64,000 nucleotides of DNA from DATBGO01 sp050011895 (GTDB lineage Bacteria > Actinomycetota > Actinomycetes > Streptosporangiales > Streptosporangiaceae). The stretch spans positions 186,001 through 250,000 of the forward strand of contig JBEKIF010000001.1 in the NCBI GenBank assembly GCA_050011895.1. The letters run 5' to 3'. Position 1 is the first letter of the stretch; every line of letters starts with the position of its first letter. Below the pieces are notes generated by a model that saw nothing but the letters and a program-made list of their open reading frames with translations, did no database searches and was not told the DNA's origin. Below, one piece after another: positions 56,257 to 64,000 of this stretch. Position numbers and translations under genes: made by a program.

Positions 56257-56488
56257 AGCGGGCCCCCTCCCCGCATGCGCCAGGTGCATCAACCGGCCAC
56301 CCACCGCAACCGAACCGGACGCCACATCCTGTCACCCAGCGCAACCACTGACCGGGAACCCCGTAACCACCGCGTGTCCAGCGCGCGCCACACCCCATCA
56401 GGCGGCCGGACGGAAAGCCACAGCCCTTACGGCACCGTCCTCACACAATCCGGGGAATGATGCATCAGATGCAACTCCGCGCCCTTGA

Positions 56489-56832
56489 CGCCACGTCACG
56501 CCCGAATGGCGCAGGTCATACGGGCGGCTCAGCAGCGGGGTCGCCGCTTGCGCGGGAGTGAGCCACAACGCGCGGGTCGCCTTCCAGATCCGCCACCAGG
56601 TCGACGGCTGCACGGGGGCACCGTTCACGCTGCGGAACAATCGACCGCCGCGCCCTATACCGAACTGGTCAATGTGCTCGCGCAACAGCACGACCAGCTC
56701 CGGCGGGATCGGTACCCGCCGAGTCGGCCGCCGCGCCCTTGTATCAATGTTCGGCCGTCCCTTATTGCGGCGGTGCGCTCGATCTGGTTGACCGGGTGCT
56801 AATCCGAAAATTCCGATAGGACCGGCGTCCAC
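56489..56832 (-). pseudogene. tyrosine integrase relic, middle fragment
   Basis: The fragment encodes RRVPIPPELVVLLREHIDQFG, GRLFRSVNGAPVQPSTWWRIWKATRALWLTPAQAATPLLSRPYDLRHSGVTWR, ending at the insertion. This is the Box II region (LRHSGVT) of the same integrase whose end lies at 52478-52651. The N-terminal DNA-binding domain and the Box I arginine region are missing to the right, so the gene was already truncated or decayed. Confidence 0.78.
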
Positions 56833-57070
56833 GCAGCGGATATCAAAGGCTTAGAAGACACAGCGTGAGTGTGCAGGAACGTCCCCCAACTGGGGGTCGT
56901 CGCTCCGGGAGTCTGCCGTGATGCAACGGTTGCCGAGCTCGTTGGTGTCAGCTGAGGGTGTCGGCAAACGGAGACATCCATCAGCGCAGGGCGCGGCTCC
57001 GCGGTCGCTCACAATACGTAACGCAACATCACTGAGAGTAGTAGCGTCGTCCGGTGTTACTGGCACTGCC

Positions 57071-58855
57071 ATGAGAGGGCGGTATGCGATGTTAGCCGGG
57101 ACAAAGACAGCACGGCGGGCAGTGCTGCGACGGCTGGTAAAGCCCGCTGTGCTGATGGTGCTTGCAGCTGGACTGAGCTCGGCGGTGCCCGCGCCGCAGG
57201 CTGCGGCAGACGCGGCCTCGATGGCCACCTCGTCCACTTCCTCGGCGAGCTTGGCAAACCCCGTTACGGCCTACGTGGCCAGCACAGACTCGGATACCGT
57301 TACCCCGATCGCGGCCGCCACCAACACCGCCGGCCCGCCGATCGCCACCGGGGGTCGCGAGCCCTGGGCCATCGCGATCACGCCGGACGGCAAGACCGCC
57401 TACGTCGCTAACATCGGCTCGGGCACGGTGACCCCGATCACGACCGCCACCAACACCGCCGGCCCGCCGATCCCCGTCGGAAGCTCCCCTTATGCCATCG
57501 CGATCACGCCGGACGGCAAGACCGCCTACGTCACCAACGCGCCTGCGAACGACGTCCCGGGCACGGTGACCCCGATCACGACCGCCACCAACTCCGCCGG
57601 CCCGCCGATCCCGGTCGGCGTCGACCCCCTTCACATCGCGATCACGCCGGACGGCAAGACCGCCTACGTCGCCGGCAGCTGGGGCGTGACCCCGATCGAC
57701 ACCGCCACCAACACCGCCGGCCCGCCGATCCCGGTCGGAGGCGCCAGCGCCATAGCGATCACGCCGGACGGCAAGACCGCCTACGTCGCCAACGGCGGCT
57801 CGGACACAGTGACCCCGATCACGACCGCCACCAACACCGCCGGCCCGCCGATCACAGTTGGACAGGACCCCTTTGCCATCGCGATCATGCCGGACGGCAA
57901 GACCGCCTACGTCGTCAGCTACGACTCGGACACGGTGACCCCGATCACGACCGCCACCAACACCGCCGGCCTGCCGATCCCGGTCGGCCTCAACCCCACT
58001 TACATCGCGATCACGCCGGACGGCAAGACCGCCTACGTCATCAACAACACTTCGGACGCAGTGACCCCCATCGCGACCGCCACCAACGCCGCCGGCCCGC
58101 CAATCCAGGTCGGAGCCTCACCTTCTGCCATCGCGATCACGCCAGACGGCAAGACCGCCTACGTCGTCAACGACGAGTCGGGTACGGTAACCATCGACTC
58201 GGGCACCGTGACCCCGATCACGACCGCCACCAACACCGCCGGCCCGCCGATCCCGGTCCCAATCAACTCTTTTGCCATCGCAATCACGCCCGCCACCGTC
58301 ACTCAAGGGCCCGTCTTCACCAGCGGCTCGGATGCCACGGCGGCCTTCGGGCAACCCTTCAAGTTCACGGTGACCGCGACCGGCGACCCGGCACCTAAGA
58401 TCACCAGAACCGGCCGGGTGCCATCGGGCGTGCGGTTCGCTGATAGACGCGACGGCACGGCCACGATCTCCGGGATCCCCGATCACGCAGCTGCCGGGGT
58501 GTACCCGCTGACCCTCACCGCCAGGAACAAGACCGGGACCGCCACCCAGGCCTTCACCCTGACCGTCACCCGGGCCCCGGCCATCAGGAAGATCCGGGCC
58601 GCCAGGGCCAGGGTGGGCGTGGCGCTGCGCCTGACCATCCGGGCCACCGGATACCCGCCTCCGGCGCTGGGCGAGTCGGGGCCGCTGCCCGGCGGGCTGT
58701 CGTTTACCGATAACGGGAATGGGGTCGCCGTGATGGCCGGGACGCCAGCCGCTGGTAGTGGCGGTAGCTATCCGATCACGATCACGGCCACGAATACCTC
58801 GGGGACAGCCACCGGGTACTTCACGATCACCGTCACGCAACGCCGCAGACGATAA
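57071..58855 (+). CDS. secreted YVTN beta-propeller repeat protein with putative Ig-like domains
   Basis: This protein of about 594 aa has a signal peptide (RRLVKPAVLMVLAAGLSSAVPAPQAAADA). Seven copies of a TPDGKTAYV-centred unit alternate with TVTPITTATNTAGPPI, giving seven or eight beta-propeller blades. Two C-terminal He_PIG/Ig-like domains follow (FGQPFKFTVTATGDPAP, VGVALRLTIRATGYPPP). It is likely exported and may bind surfaces or ligands. The blade DNA is nearly identical from copy to copy, so the array expanded recently. Starts at 57071, 57089 and 56918 are all possible. Confidence 0.85.
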   Translation: MRGRYAMLAGTKTARRAVLRRLVKPAVLMVLAAGLSSAVPAPQAAADAASMATSSTSSASLANPVTAYVASTDSDTVTPIAAATNTAGPPIATGGREPWAIAITPDGKTAYVANIGSGTVTPITTATNTAGPPIPVGSSPYAIAITPDGKTAYVTNAPANDVPGTVTPITTATNSAGPPIPVGVDPLHIAITPDGKTAYVAGSWGVTPIDTATNTAGPPIPVGGASAIAITPDGKTAYVANGGSDTVTPITTATNTAGPPITVGQDPFAIAIMPDGKTAYVVSYDSDTVTPITTATNTAGLPIPVGLNPTYIAITPDGKTAYVINNTSDAVTPIATATNAAGPPIQVGASPSAIAITPDGKTAYVVNDESGTVTIDSGTVTPITTATNTAGPPIPVPINSFAIAITPATVTQGPVFTSGSDATAAFGQPFKFTVTATGDPAPKITRTGRVPSGVRFADRRDGTATISGIPDHAAAGVYPLTLTARNKTGTATQAFTLTVTRAPAIRKIRAARARVGVALRLTIRATGYPPPALGESGPLPGGLSFTDNGNGVAVMAGTPAAGSGGSYPITITATNTSGTATGYFTITVTQRRRR

Positions 58856-58989
58856 CGGGCGGGTTCATGCATCGAGCATCGTTCGCTGGCTCGCCTGTTC
58901 ACCAGCCCGCACTGCGGCCGCAAACGCAGCGGCGTGGAAGGACTTGGGCACGTATCGGGCATGATCAAGCGCTCAGAACCCAATCTGAC

Positions 58990-59006
58990 GGCCCCCGGTG
59001 GGGGCC
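58990..59006 (+). terminator. hairpin terminator after the YVTN gene
   Basis: GGCCCCC (58990-58996) and GGGGGCC (59000-59006) form a 7-bp GC stem with a GGT loop, followed by pyrimidine-rich TCCTCTCC. It lies between the propeller gene and the reverse-transcriptase gene. Confidence 0.6.
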
Positions 59007-59088
59007 TCCTCTCCGCTCGCCGCGCTGATTCCGAACGCTCGCCCGAGTTGAGGACGTGAGTCTTGCCCACTACGCTTACGAGCGATAG

Positions 59089-59100
59089 CGCTCATGAGCG
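59089..59100. promoter_or_regulatory. 12-bp palindrome at the RT gene start
   Basis: CGCTCATGAGCG is a perfect palindrome that includes an ATG (59094) and ends at the first base of the GGAGG ahead of the GTG at 59109. It may be a binding site for the protein's own HTH domain, or chance. Confidence 0.3.
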
Positions 59101-59108
59101 GAGGTCGA

Positions 59109-60800
59109 GTGAGGTATCTGACGGTGGAGGAAGTGTCTGTTCGCTACGGGGTTCCTGTGTCCACGGTTCGGCGTTGGTGTGCTGACGGGACGCTCCCTGC
59201 CGAGAAGAGCGGCAGGCAGTGGCTTGTCCGAGAGGATGAGTTGCCAACATCTCCACCTCGGGTTCGTACCCGGCGGCCCACGACAGCGCAGTCATCCTCG
59301 TACGACGTCAGTAAGGCGCTTCTCCATGTCACGAGCACGGACCTGCGTGAGACCTGGGTACCGGATGTCCTGGACTTCCAGGATGTCCCGCTAGATGACA
59401 GCCTCCTGTCCCGGGTCAGCCAGCGCCTGAACGACAACGTGGTCAGCCCTCCCACTGAGGTTCCGATACCTAAGACACCGTTCTTCACCCGCAGCGCAGT
59501 GCTGCTGACCCTAGAGGACCGGATCGCATACCAAGCAGTCGTAGGCTCTTTTGCCGAAAGAGCGGAAGCGCAGACCTACTCGGGCGTTTACTCGGCTCGC
59601 CTGGCAACGAAGCCAGGAAAGTACTTCTTCCGTCAGAAAGGGACTGACGCATGGCTTGCCTTCCGGAAGGCAGTGCAGCGCGAGTTCGAAGCAGGACCAG
59701 AGTGGCTTGTCAAGACCGATCTAACCGCCTATTTCGACACGATCTCGCACGATCTGCTGATCAACGAAATTGTTGCCCTTAATGTCCCAGGCAGAACGAT
59801 CGGCCTTCTGCGCTCCATGCTTAGACAATGGGCGCTAGTGCCAGGAATTGGAATCCCTCAGGGACCCAATGCCTCTCGATTGCTAGGGAATCTGTACTTG
59901 CATCCCATAGATCAAGCGATGGCAGAAGCAGGATACAAGTACTTCCGATACCTTGACGACGTCTACATCGCCGCCAAGACTAGGCGAGAGACGACCGCAG
60001 CAATCCGACTATTCGAGCGCGAATGTAGGCTGCGCGGACTCCTGGTCTCCTCGTCTAAGACGGTTCCGCTTCATGGAAAAGAGGCCAAGGAGGAACTGGC
60101 GGGCGAGACTGAACTAGATGCCGCACAATACTTGATGGACGCTGACCAGCTACCCAAGGCACGAAAAAAGCTTAAGCAGATTCTGAAAAAGTCTCTCCAT
60201 GATGATGGCCGCATAGACGTGAGAAGCGCGCGTTTCAGTCTATGGCGTCTGACACTCTTGAGAGAGTCTAGTTTCTTGACCCCACTGCTGAGGCGCCTAG
60301 AAGACCTGGCCCCCGTCGCGACGGTAGCAATGACGTATCTACGTCCGTTTCTCATGCGCCCGCAGGTAGTGCGTGGCCTTACCGATTTCTTGCATGATGA
60401 GGAACGAATATCCTCGCCATTCATGATGGTTCATGTCCTTGCCCTCACGCTCGATCATCCGGGGCCGCTGCCACTGGACTGGATATCCGCAGTACGGGGA
60501 TTTGCCCGGGACCGCAATCAACCAGTTTACTTGAGGGTTGTGGCCGCCAATGTCCTAGCCCGTGGGATGCAGCCGGGTGATCTAACGTGGTTGCGGGGTG
60601 AAATTAGCAGGGAGTTTGATCCCGCGCTGATTAGAGGGTATGCAGTGGCCCTCACCAGAGCAAAAGCCTTCGATAAGGGAACCGAGAAGGCGATGGTGAC
60701 GCGAGCGCCCGAACTTGCGCCGACCGCACGCTATCTCCGAGGTCGCAACACCCTGCCTTCCCTCTTGTTTAGGGATCAGACAAATCCCCTAGGGCGGTGA
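59109..60800 (+). CDS. reverse transcriptase with N-terminal excisionase-type HTH and C-terminal helical domain
   Basis: This protein of about 563 aa has residues 1-45 as a MerR/excisionase-like HTH (YLTVEEVSVRYGVPVSTVRRWCADGTLP...GRQWLV). The RT domain has motif A KTDLTAYFDTISH (D204), motif B GIPQGPNASRLLGN (248-261), motif C YFRYLDDVYI (YLDD 281-284) and motif D GLLVSSSKT. The last 200 residues are alpha-helical repeats. The motif-B form with PNASRLL and the helical tail recall UG/Abi-type defence RTs rather than group II intron RTs; no maturase or En domain is seen. GTG 59109 has GGAGG; ATG 59094 is the alternative. Confidence 0.82.
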   Translation: MRYLTVEEVSVRYGVPVSTVRRWCADGTLPAEKSGRQWLVREDELPTSPPRVRTRRPTTAQSSSYDVSKALLHVTSTDLRETWVPDVLDFQDVPLDDSLLSRVSQRLNDNVVSPPTEVPIPKTPFFTRSAVLLTLEDRIAYQAVVGSFAERAEAQTYSGVYSARLATKPGKYFFRQKGTDAWLAFRKAVQREFEAGPEWLVKTDLTAYFDTISHDLLINEIVALNVPGRTIGLLRSMLRQWALVPGIGIPQGPNASRLLGNLYLHPIDQAMAEAGYKYFRYLDDVYIAAKTRRETTAAIRLFERECRLRGLLVSSSKTVPLHGKEAKEELAGETELDAAQYLMDADQLPKARKKLKQILKKSLHDDGRIDVRSARFSLWRLTLLRESSFLTPLLRRLEDLAPVATVAMTYLRPFLMRPQVVRGLTDFLHDEERISSPFMMVHVLALTLDHPGPLPLDWISAVRGFARDRNQPVYLRVVAANVLARGMQPGDLTWLRGEISREFDPALIRGYAVALTRAKAFDKGTEKAMVTRAPELAPTARYLRGRNTLPSLLFRDQTNPLGR

Positions 60801-60937
60801 TCACGACACAGGTTGTTCTGTGACCTGAGGCACGCAAACGGGGCCACGGTCACGGCTCTGGAGGGCACTCCTCCGAGCATGACCCCCTGACTGAACTCCG
60901 GCTGGAAATGACGGAAGACTAGCTGGGAATGGAGCCG

Positions 60938-61345
60938 CTACCATACAGAAGTGACCCATGTAAAGCCACGATAATACGCAAACTGACGCAGAAGCGACCG
61001 GACAACATCGAGTACTTCATAGAGATCAAGATCTAGCCGGTCGAACTTGCCTTGATGTGCCAGCTCATTCCTTGCCCCCACCGCTTTTTGTATTACTCTA
61101 CGGAGATCTCGCGGCGGACGGGCCGCAACTCCCTGGCGTACTGGCAGCTCGGGGAGATAATGACTTAGCAGGCTTGCTAGCGGTGGTGATGGCACGTTCA
61201 GCGCGAGCCAATGGGCTTCAGGAACCAGGTCAATCACCAGTTCTTTAAAGCCTACTTCAGCTGCGGCGACGGCTAGGAGAAGTCCAGCACGCGGGTTAGC
61301 TATGTGCGCTGCCCATGCTTCTCGAAGGAGTTCTTCACTCGTCGG
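60938..61345 (-). pseudogene. HEPN-like protein remnant
   Basis: The open frame reads PTSEELLREAWAAHIANPR, then LLLAVAAAEVGFKELVIDLVPEAHWLALNVPSPPL, and near the end KAVGARNELAHQGKFDRLDLDLYEVLDVVRSLLRQFAYYRG. RNELAH is the R-x4-H motif of HEPN RNase domains, set in helices as expected. No good start exists: it runs back into the frame of the neighbouring gene at about 61345-61360, so the N-terminus is lost or frameshifted. It lies 137 bp after the RT gene on the opposite strand. Confidence 0.55.
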
Positions 61346-61623
61346 CTCCTGCGGGCGGCGCCTATCTGCTCCCAGGTCGCCCCGGCCTTCGCAGCGTGGT
61401 CCAGCATCGTCGGGTGCCGGTAGTACCTGGCGAGCACTTCCCCGGTCGCCATCATCTCGAGGTGGTCGGCCGCGGTCAGCGGCTCGTGCTCTGCCATCGC
61501 CCGATGGCCGAGGTTGTCCCGGTCGAACTCACCACGCTCGCGCAGTTTGCCGACCCCGCGGGCGCACAGTTCACGCTCGGACAGCTCTTCGTAGCGCTTC
61601 CGGGCGGCGGGGATGCGCGCCAT
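61300..61623 (-). pseudogene. small actinobacterial hypothetical protein, frameshifted into the HEPN remnant
   Basis: This 107-aa frame has a coherent N-terminus: MARIPAARKRYEELSERELCARG, LTAADHLEMMATGEVLARYYRHPTMLDHAAKAGATWEQIGAA. After that the text turns into low-quality RRSRRVKNSFEK. In another frame of the same strand a plausible continuation (PTSEELLREAW) follows. A single indel near 61350-61365 would join the two frames, so this and the HEPN remnant may be one broken or fused gene. Its function is unknown. Confidence 0.5.
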
Positions 61624-62059
61624 GGCTAAACGAGTCCGCGAGCTGCTCACAATCGCCGCCGCGGACAGCACTGACCTGCCGGACCTAGACCCTATCGACC
61701 TGCCCGCAGGGGAAGGCGGTGTAGCACTCCGCGCTCATCTGCGCCGCGAGCGGGACCCGAAGCTTCGCCGCCGCAAGCTCGATGACACTAAACGCCGCGG
61801 TCTTCCGATCGCGTGCGAGGCATGCGGCTTCGACTTCGGCCAGGCCTACGGGTTTCACGGCAGGGACTACATCGAATGCCATCATCGCATCCCGCTTCAC
61901 GTAACGGGCAAGACACAGACCAGGCTGGCCGACCTAGCGCTGCTGTGCTCAAACTGCCATCGCATGATCCATCGCACCACGCAATGGCTGACGGTGGAGG
62001 AGCTGCAGGACCTCGTTGAGCAACAGCGCAAACTGGCATCTGCAGTGCCGCGTCACTGA
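61622..62059 (+). CDS. HNH endonuclease
   Basis: This 145-aa protein has a C-terminal HNH domain with zinc cysteines CEACGFDF and LLCSNCHRMIH and the catalytic ECHHRIPL (the HH of HNH). The N-terminal 60 residues are charged and helical, a shortened version of the lead seen in longer actinobacterial HNH proteins. Likely roles are phage restriction or homing-type cleavage. Its ATG shares the CATG at 61621-61624 with the ATG of the opposite-strand gene. An ATG at 61613 is an alternative. Confidence 0.82.
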   Translation: MAKRVRELLTIAAADSTDLPDLDPIDLPAGEGGVALRAHLRRERDPKLRRRKLDDTKRRGLPIACEACGFDFGQAYGFHGRDYIECHHRIPLHVTGKTQTRLADLALLCSNCHRMIHRTTQWLTVEELQDLVEQQRKLASAVPRH

Positions 62060-62743
62060 TCTGCCGTTTACAAGATGGCCGGGGCGCCCTGGCAGCCATG
62101 ACTTCGGCCACGTGGCCGGGTCTGCGGTGGTGTTTCGCTGTCCGTGTTCGTCCGGTCCGTAGGTTGCACTCTTGGCTGCATGATCGACTGCTGGAGATCA
62201 TGTCGGACCGGGCGCCGCAGCGTGGACGGATATCGCTGGGCGCTCATGAAACGGCTTCCGGCCAGGCCGTCGGGTTGCGCGACTCGAAGCCGCGGATTAA
62301 AAGCTTGACCTAGGCGGGTACGCGATGATTCGCTTGTGTCCGCCATGCAGGTCAGGTCGGGCGACCGCACGTCGGCGGACGAGGGCCAACTGCAAAACCG
62401 GTGGAATCGAACATGTGATCGATTCAGCCACCATGCCTCGCTCTTCCCCGCCGTAAAAGACCGCCGTGCCAATGAGAGCTGACTGGTGCCGGCCACACTG
62501 CGCCACTCCCAGCCAACCGTGCCAACTGCGTCTTGACATACCAGGTTGAGATTCCCAGGCGTCCTGTCCGTAGTGATCCCCAGATCCTGCAGGTGCTTCG
62601 CGTCCAACCTCAATCATTCCTCGCCCAACGCGCCAGGTAGATCGAACCGGCCGATAATCGCCCCTGCCCTCCACAGGGTGATATGATCTGCTCGGTTAGT
62701 TACGTAGATCCGGCTCCCCGCAGAGCAAAGGAACGGACAACGG
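62060..62743. other. 684-bp stretch without a supportable gene
   Basis: Short frames exist on both strands, but none shows motifs, a ribosome site or consistent codon use. GC content falls toward the right end, where a TATGAT box precedes the HAD gene. This may be decayed coding DNA or the site of a ncRNA. Confidence 0.5.
62682..62687 (+). promoter_or_regulatory. -10 box TATGAT of the HAD operon
   Basis: TATGAT matches the sigma-70 type -10 consensus except for one base and lies 56 bp before the ATG at 62744. No clear -35 is seen at 16-18 bp. AAAGGAAC serves as the ribosome site upstream of the ATG. Confidence 0.45.
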
Positions 62744-63445
62744 ATGAGCGATATGCCCGCGATACTTCTTGACTGTGACGGCGTAATAGTGGATAACGTC
62801 GCGTTTGAGCGCCGGGTTACCGATCTTATAATCACTGCTTATGCGGACAATGCCCGGTTGACCATTGAAGAAGCGACCCGTGGGTGGCAACATGAACTCT
62901 CGCAAACTAAAGGCCATCCTTCCTGGTACGATTACGCATTCCACTGTGATCGCCTCGGATTGGACGGCAAACAGGTTTGCGAGCGCGCGCATTTTCAGGC
63001 CGCACATCTTCTAACCTATGTCGATGGCGCACGAGAAAGCTATCGACTGATGCAAGAGTATGGTCTTCAAGTTGGTATAGTAACTGACGCTACAAGCTGG
63101 GTGGTAGATTTTAAGCTAGACCGACTGGGACTGCATTCGATATCGTTTGTCTTCGCTTCTAATGAAGCGCTGGCAACAAAATCGTCAACTAGCTACTGGG
63201 AACGACTTGTCAGCCAGTACGAGTATTTCGACCCGCTCGCGCTCGTTGATAATCGTCAGATCAACCTGCTTGCCGCAAAGACATTGCTGCCAGATCTGAG
63301 CCTAGTTCAGTTCGAAAAGCAAGAACATGTTATGACCCTACCCCTGGCTCAAGCGCCTACGTCTAACGGGCTTTACGATAACACGGTCAAAATCGTTCAT
63401 GACCATCATGAGCTGCAGCATTGGCTCGCCAATAAAGTCGCCTAA
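62744..63445 (+). CDS. HAD-superfamily hydrolase
   Basis: This 233-aa protein has motif I LLDCDGVIVDN (nucleophile D10, acid D12), motif II IVTDATS (T114), a Lys in KLDRLG or ATKSS for motif III and LALVDNRQ (D169) for motif IV. A helical cap sits between motifs I and II, so it is a beta-phosphoglucomutase or nucleotidase-like phosphatase. Its GC content is visibly lower than the core genome, suggesting recent transfer. It is followed after 29 bp by the unknown gene at 63475. Confidence 0.85.
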   Translation: MSDMPAILLDCDGVIVDNVAFERRVTDLIITAYADNARLTIEEATRGWQHELSQTKGHPSWYDYAFHCDRLGLDGKQVCERAHFQAAHLLTYVDGARESYRLMQEYGLQVGIVTDATSWVVDFKLDRLGLHSISFVFASNEALATKSSTSYWERLVSQYEYFDPLALVDNRQINLLAAKTLLPDLSLVQFEKQEHVMTLPLAQAPTSNGLYDNTVKIVHDHHELQHWLANKVA

Positions 63446-63474
63446 CAAACCCCTACTGCTTCCAGGATATCCCG

Positions 63475-64000
63475 ATGCAAGACGTTAGCGGCAAAGGAAT
63501 CTTTCTTGCCGAGCTCGATGATGACTATCAGGAGCTGCGCAACCTCTCTGCGCAAGAGCTTCATGCGAGAATGGTTTGCTACTTTCTACTAGCTCCTAGT
63601 CTCATTATTCACCCCGCCTATATCTGGCAGTCGAGCATGGCTCACAACCTCATTACTAGTGAGGTTGGAGATCTTCTCAGGCCACCATTTGCGCAACTGG
63701 AACTTGGTAACTACGGAGACAGCAGAGACTACATGGCCCGGCGAATTGAAAGGCTCCGTCGGCCCTCCAAAGGAACTCGCGAGCTTAGGCAGTATGAATC
63801 CCACGGTGATCAGCTCTTCGAGGAAGCTAAGTGGCTCGACGATAGATTTGAAGCCGCTTTTTCCCGCCCCGTTTCGGCAAGCTGGCGTGACAAAAAATTC
63901 CGAGATCTGCTCTATGCCGATCTAGGGGCGACCGATCTGGACAGAGTATCTTTAGGATGGCAGCTTGGTGCTTTCCGAATCAATGTTAATGATACGAGCA
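63475..64000 (+). CDS. protein of unknown function, cut by the right window edge
   Basis: An open frame starts at ATG 63475 (AGGA seven bases before it) and has no stop through 64000, giving 175 visible residues: MQDVSGKGIFLAELDDDY, then LSAQELHARMVCYFLLAPSL, PAYIWQSSMAHNLI, KWLDDRFEAAFSRPVSASW. It is mainly helical and charged, without a signal peptide. I do not recognise it. The lower GC matches the HAD gene upstream, and the 29-bp spacing implies an operon in which the HAD enzyme and this protein act together. Confidence 0.7.
   Translation, partial: MQDVSGKGIFLAELDDDYQELRNLSAQELHARMVCYFLLAPSLIIHPAYIWQSSMAHNLITSEVGDLLRPPFAQLELGNYGDSRDYMARRIERLRRPSKGTRELRQYESHGDQLFEEAKWLDDRFEAAFSRPVSASWRDKKFRDLLYADLGATDLDRVSLGWQLGAFRINVNDTS

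Larger units (their letters stand above)
52652..56488. mobile_element. three-gene tyrosine-recombinase element inserted in an integrase gene
   Basis: This 3.84-kb insertion splits an integrase between YDLRHSGVTWR (right side) and NSGVPPTEVAAW (left side). Inside, one leftward operon encodes an intact tyrosine recombinase, a small XRE protein and a zinc-ribbon/degenerate recombinase protein. The junctions share CAA (GTCAA on the right, TTCAA on the left) without a clear long target duplication, as expected when a tyrosine recombinase joins ends through a short coupling sequence. The exact ends are uncertain by a few bases. Confidence 0.8.

Noticed and set aside
56832..57070. A second attachment site (tRNA 3' copy) at the right end of the integrase relic
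   Set aside because: No copy of the tRNA T-arm or acceptor sequence is visible there or elsewhere to the right.

Overview
The window is high-GC DNA from an actinobacterium. The order rho-rpmE-prfA-prmC-tsaC-wecA-atpIBEFHAGDC-DUF2550, with the ArgS-like gene nrtL just upstream of rho, is the housekeeping order of Streptomyces and its relatives. A delta subunit that is not fused to b argues against mycobacteria. I would place it near Streptomycetales, Streptosporangiales or Catenulisporales; a closer placement is not supported. A trait of this genome is short in-frame minisatellites, mostly 15 bp, in many genes.

Region 1 (1-19.5 kb) is a cell-envelope glycan locus. It holds five polytopic GT-C or DUF2079 membrane proteins, three GT2 polyprenyl-phosphate sugar synthases, one soluble GT4, two methyltransferases, a flippase-like membrane protein and RmlD. 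UDP-glucose dehydrogenase sits at one end and a UDP-glucuronate decarboxylase at the other. Together these two would turn UDP-glucose into UDP-xylose. Three GT2 genes each lie directly upstream of a GT-C gene, as expected for lipid-carrier-dependent glycosylation outside the cell.

Region 2 (19.6-33 kb) is mixed metabolism: a PIG-L deacetylase, an SDR with a minisatellite insertion, an AhpD-like protein, a secreted carboxylesterase, an SRPBCC-MarR pair with a perfect 20-bp operator, a VOC protein, a RibD-like deaminase, an aldehyde dehydrogenase, a probable cobalamin riboswitch upstream of a secreted protein, an internally duplicated membrane protein and a GMC oxidoreductase.

Region 3 (33.2-52.2 kb) is housekeeping: PduO-type adenosyltransferase, DUF2550, the complete ATP synthase operon, WecA-like transferase, TsaC, PrmC, RF1, L31, Rho, NrtL and a single-domain response regulator. 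The lysA-hom-thrC-thrB block that usually separates nrtL from rho is absent.

Region 4 (52.2-64 kb) is accessory DNA beginning at a tRNA-Arg(CCG) gene. A relic of a tRNA-type tyrosine integrase next to the tRNA is cut in two by a 3.8-kb element. That element carries an intact tyrosine recombinase, a small XRE protein and a zinc-ribbon protein with a degenerate recombinase domain, now broken by an in-frame amber codon. Beyond it lie a secreted YVTN-repeat protein, a reverse transcriptase fused to an excisionase-type HTH and a helical C-terminal domain (a likely defence RT), a frameshifted HEPN-like remnant, an HNH endonuclease, and a lower-GC pair made of a HAD hydrolase and an unknown protein that runs off the right edge. 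The best candidates for undescribed biology are the three-gene recombinase element and the HTH-RT protein.
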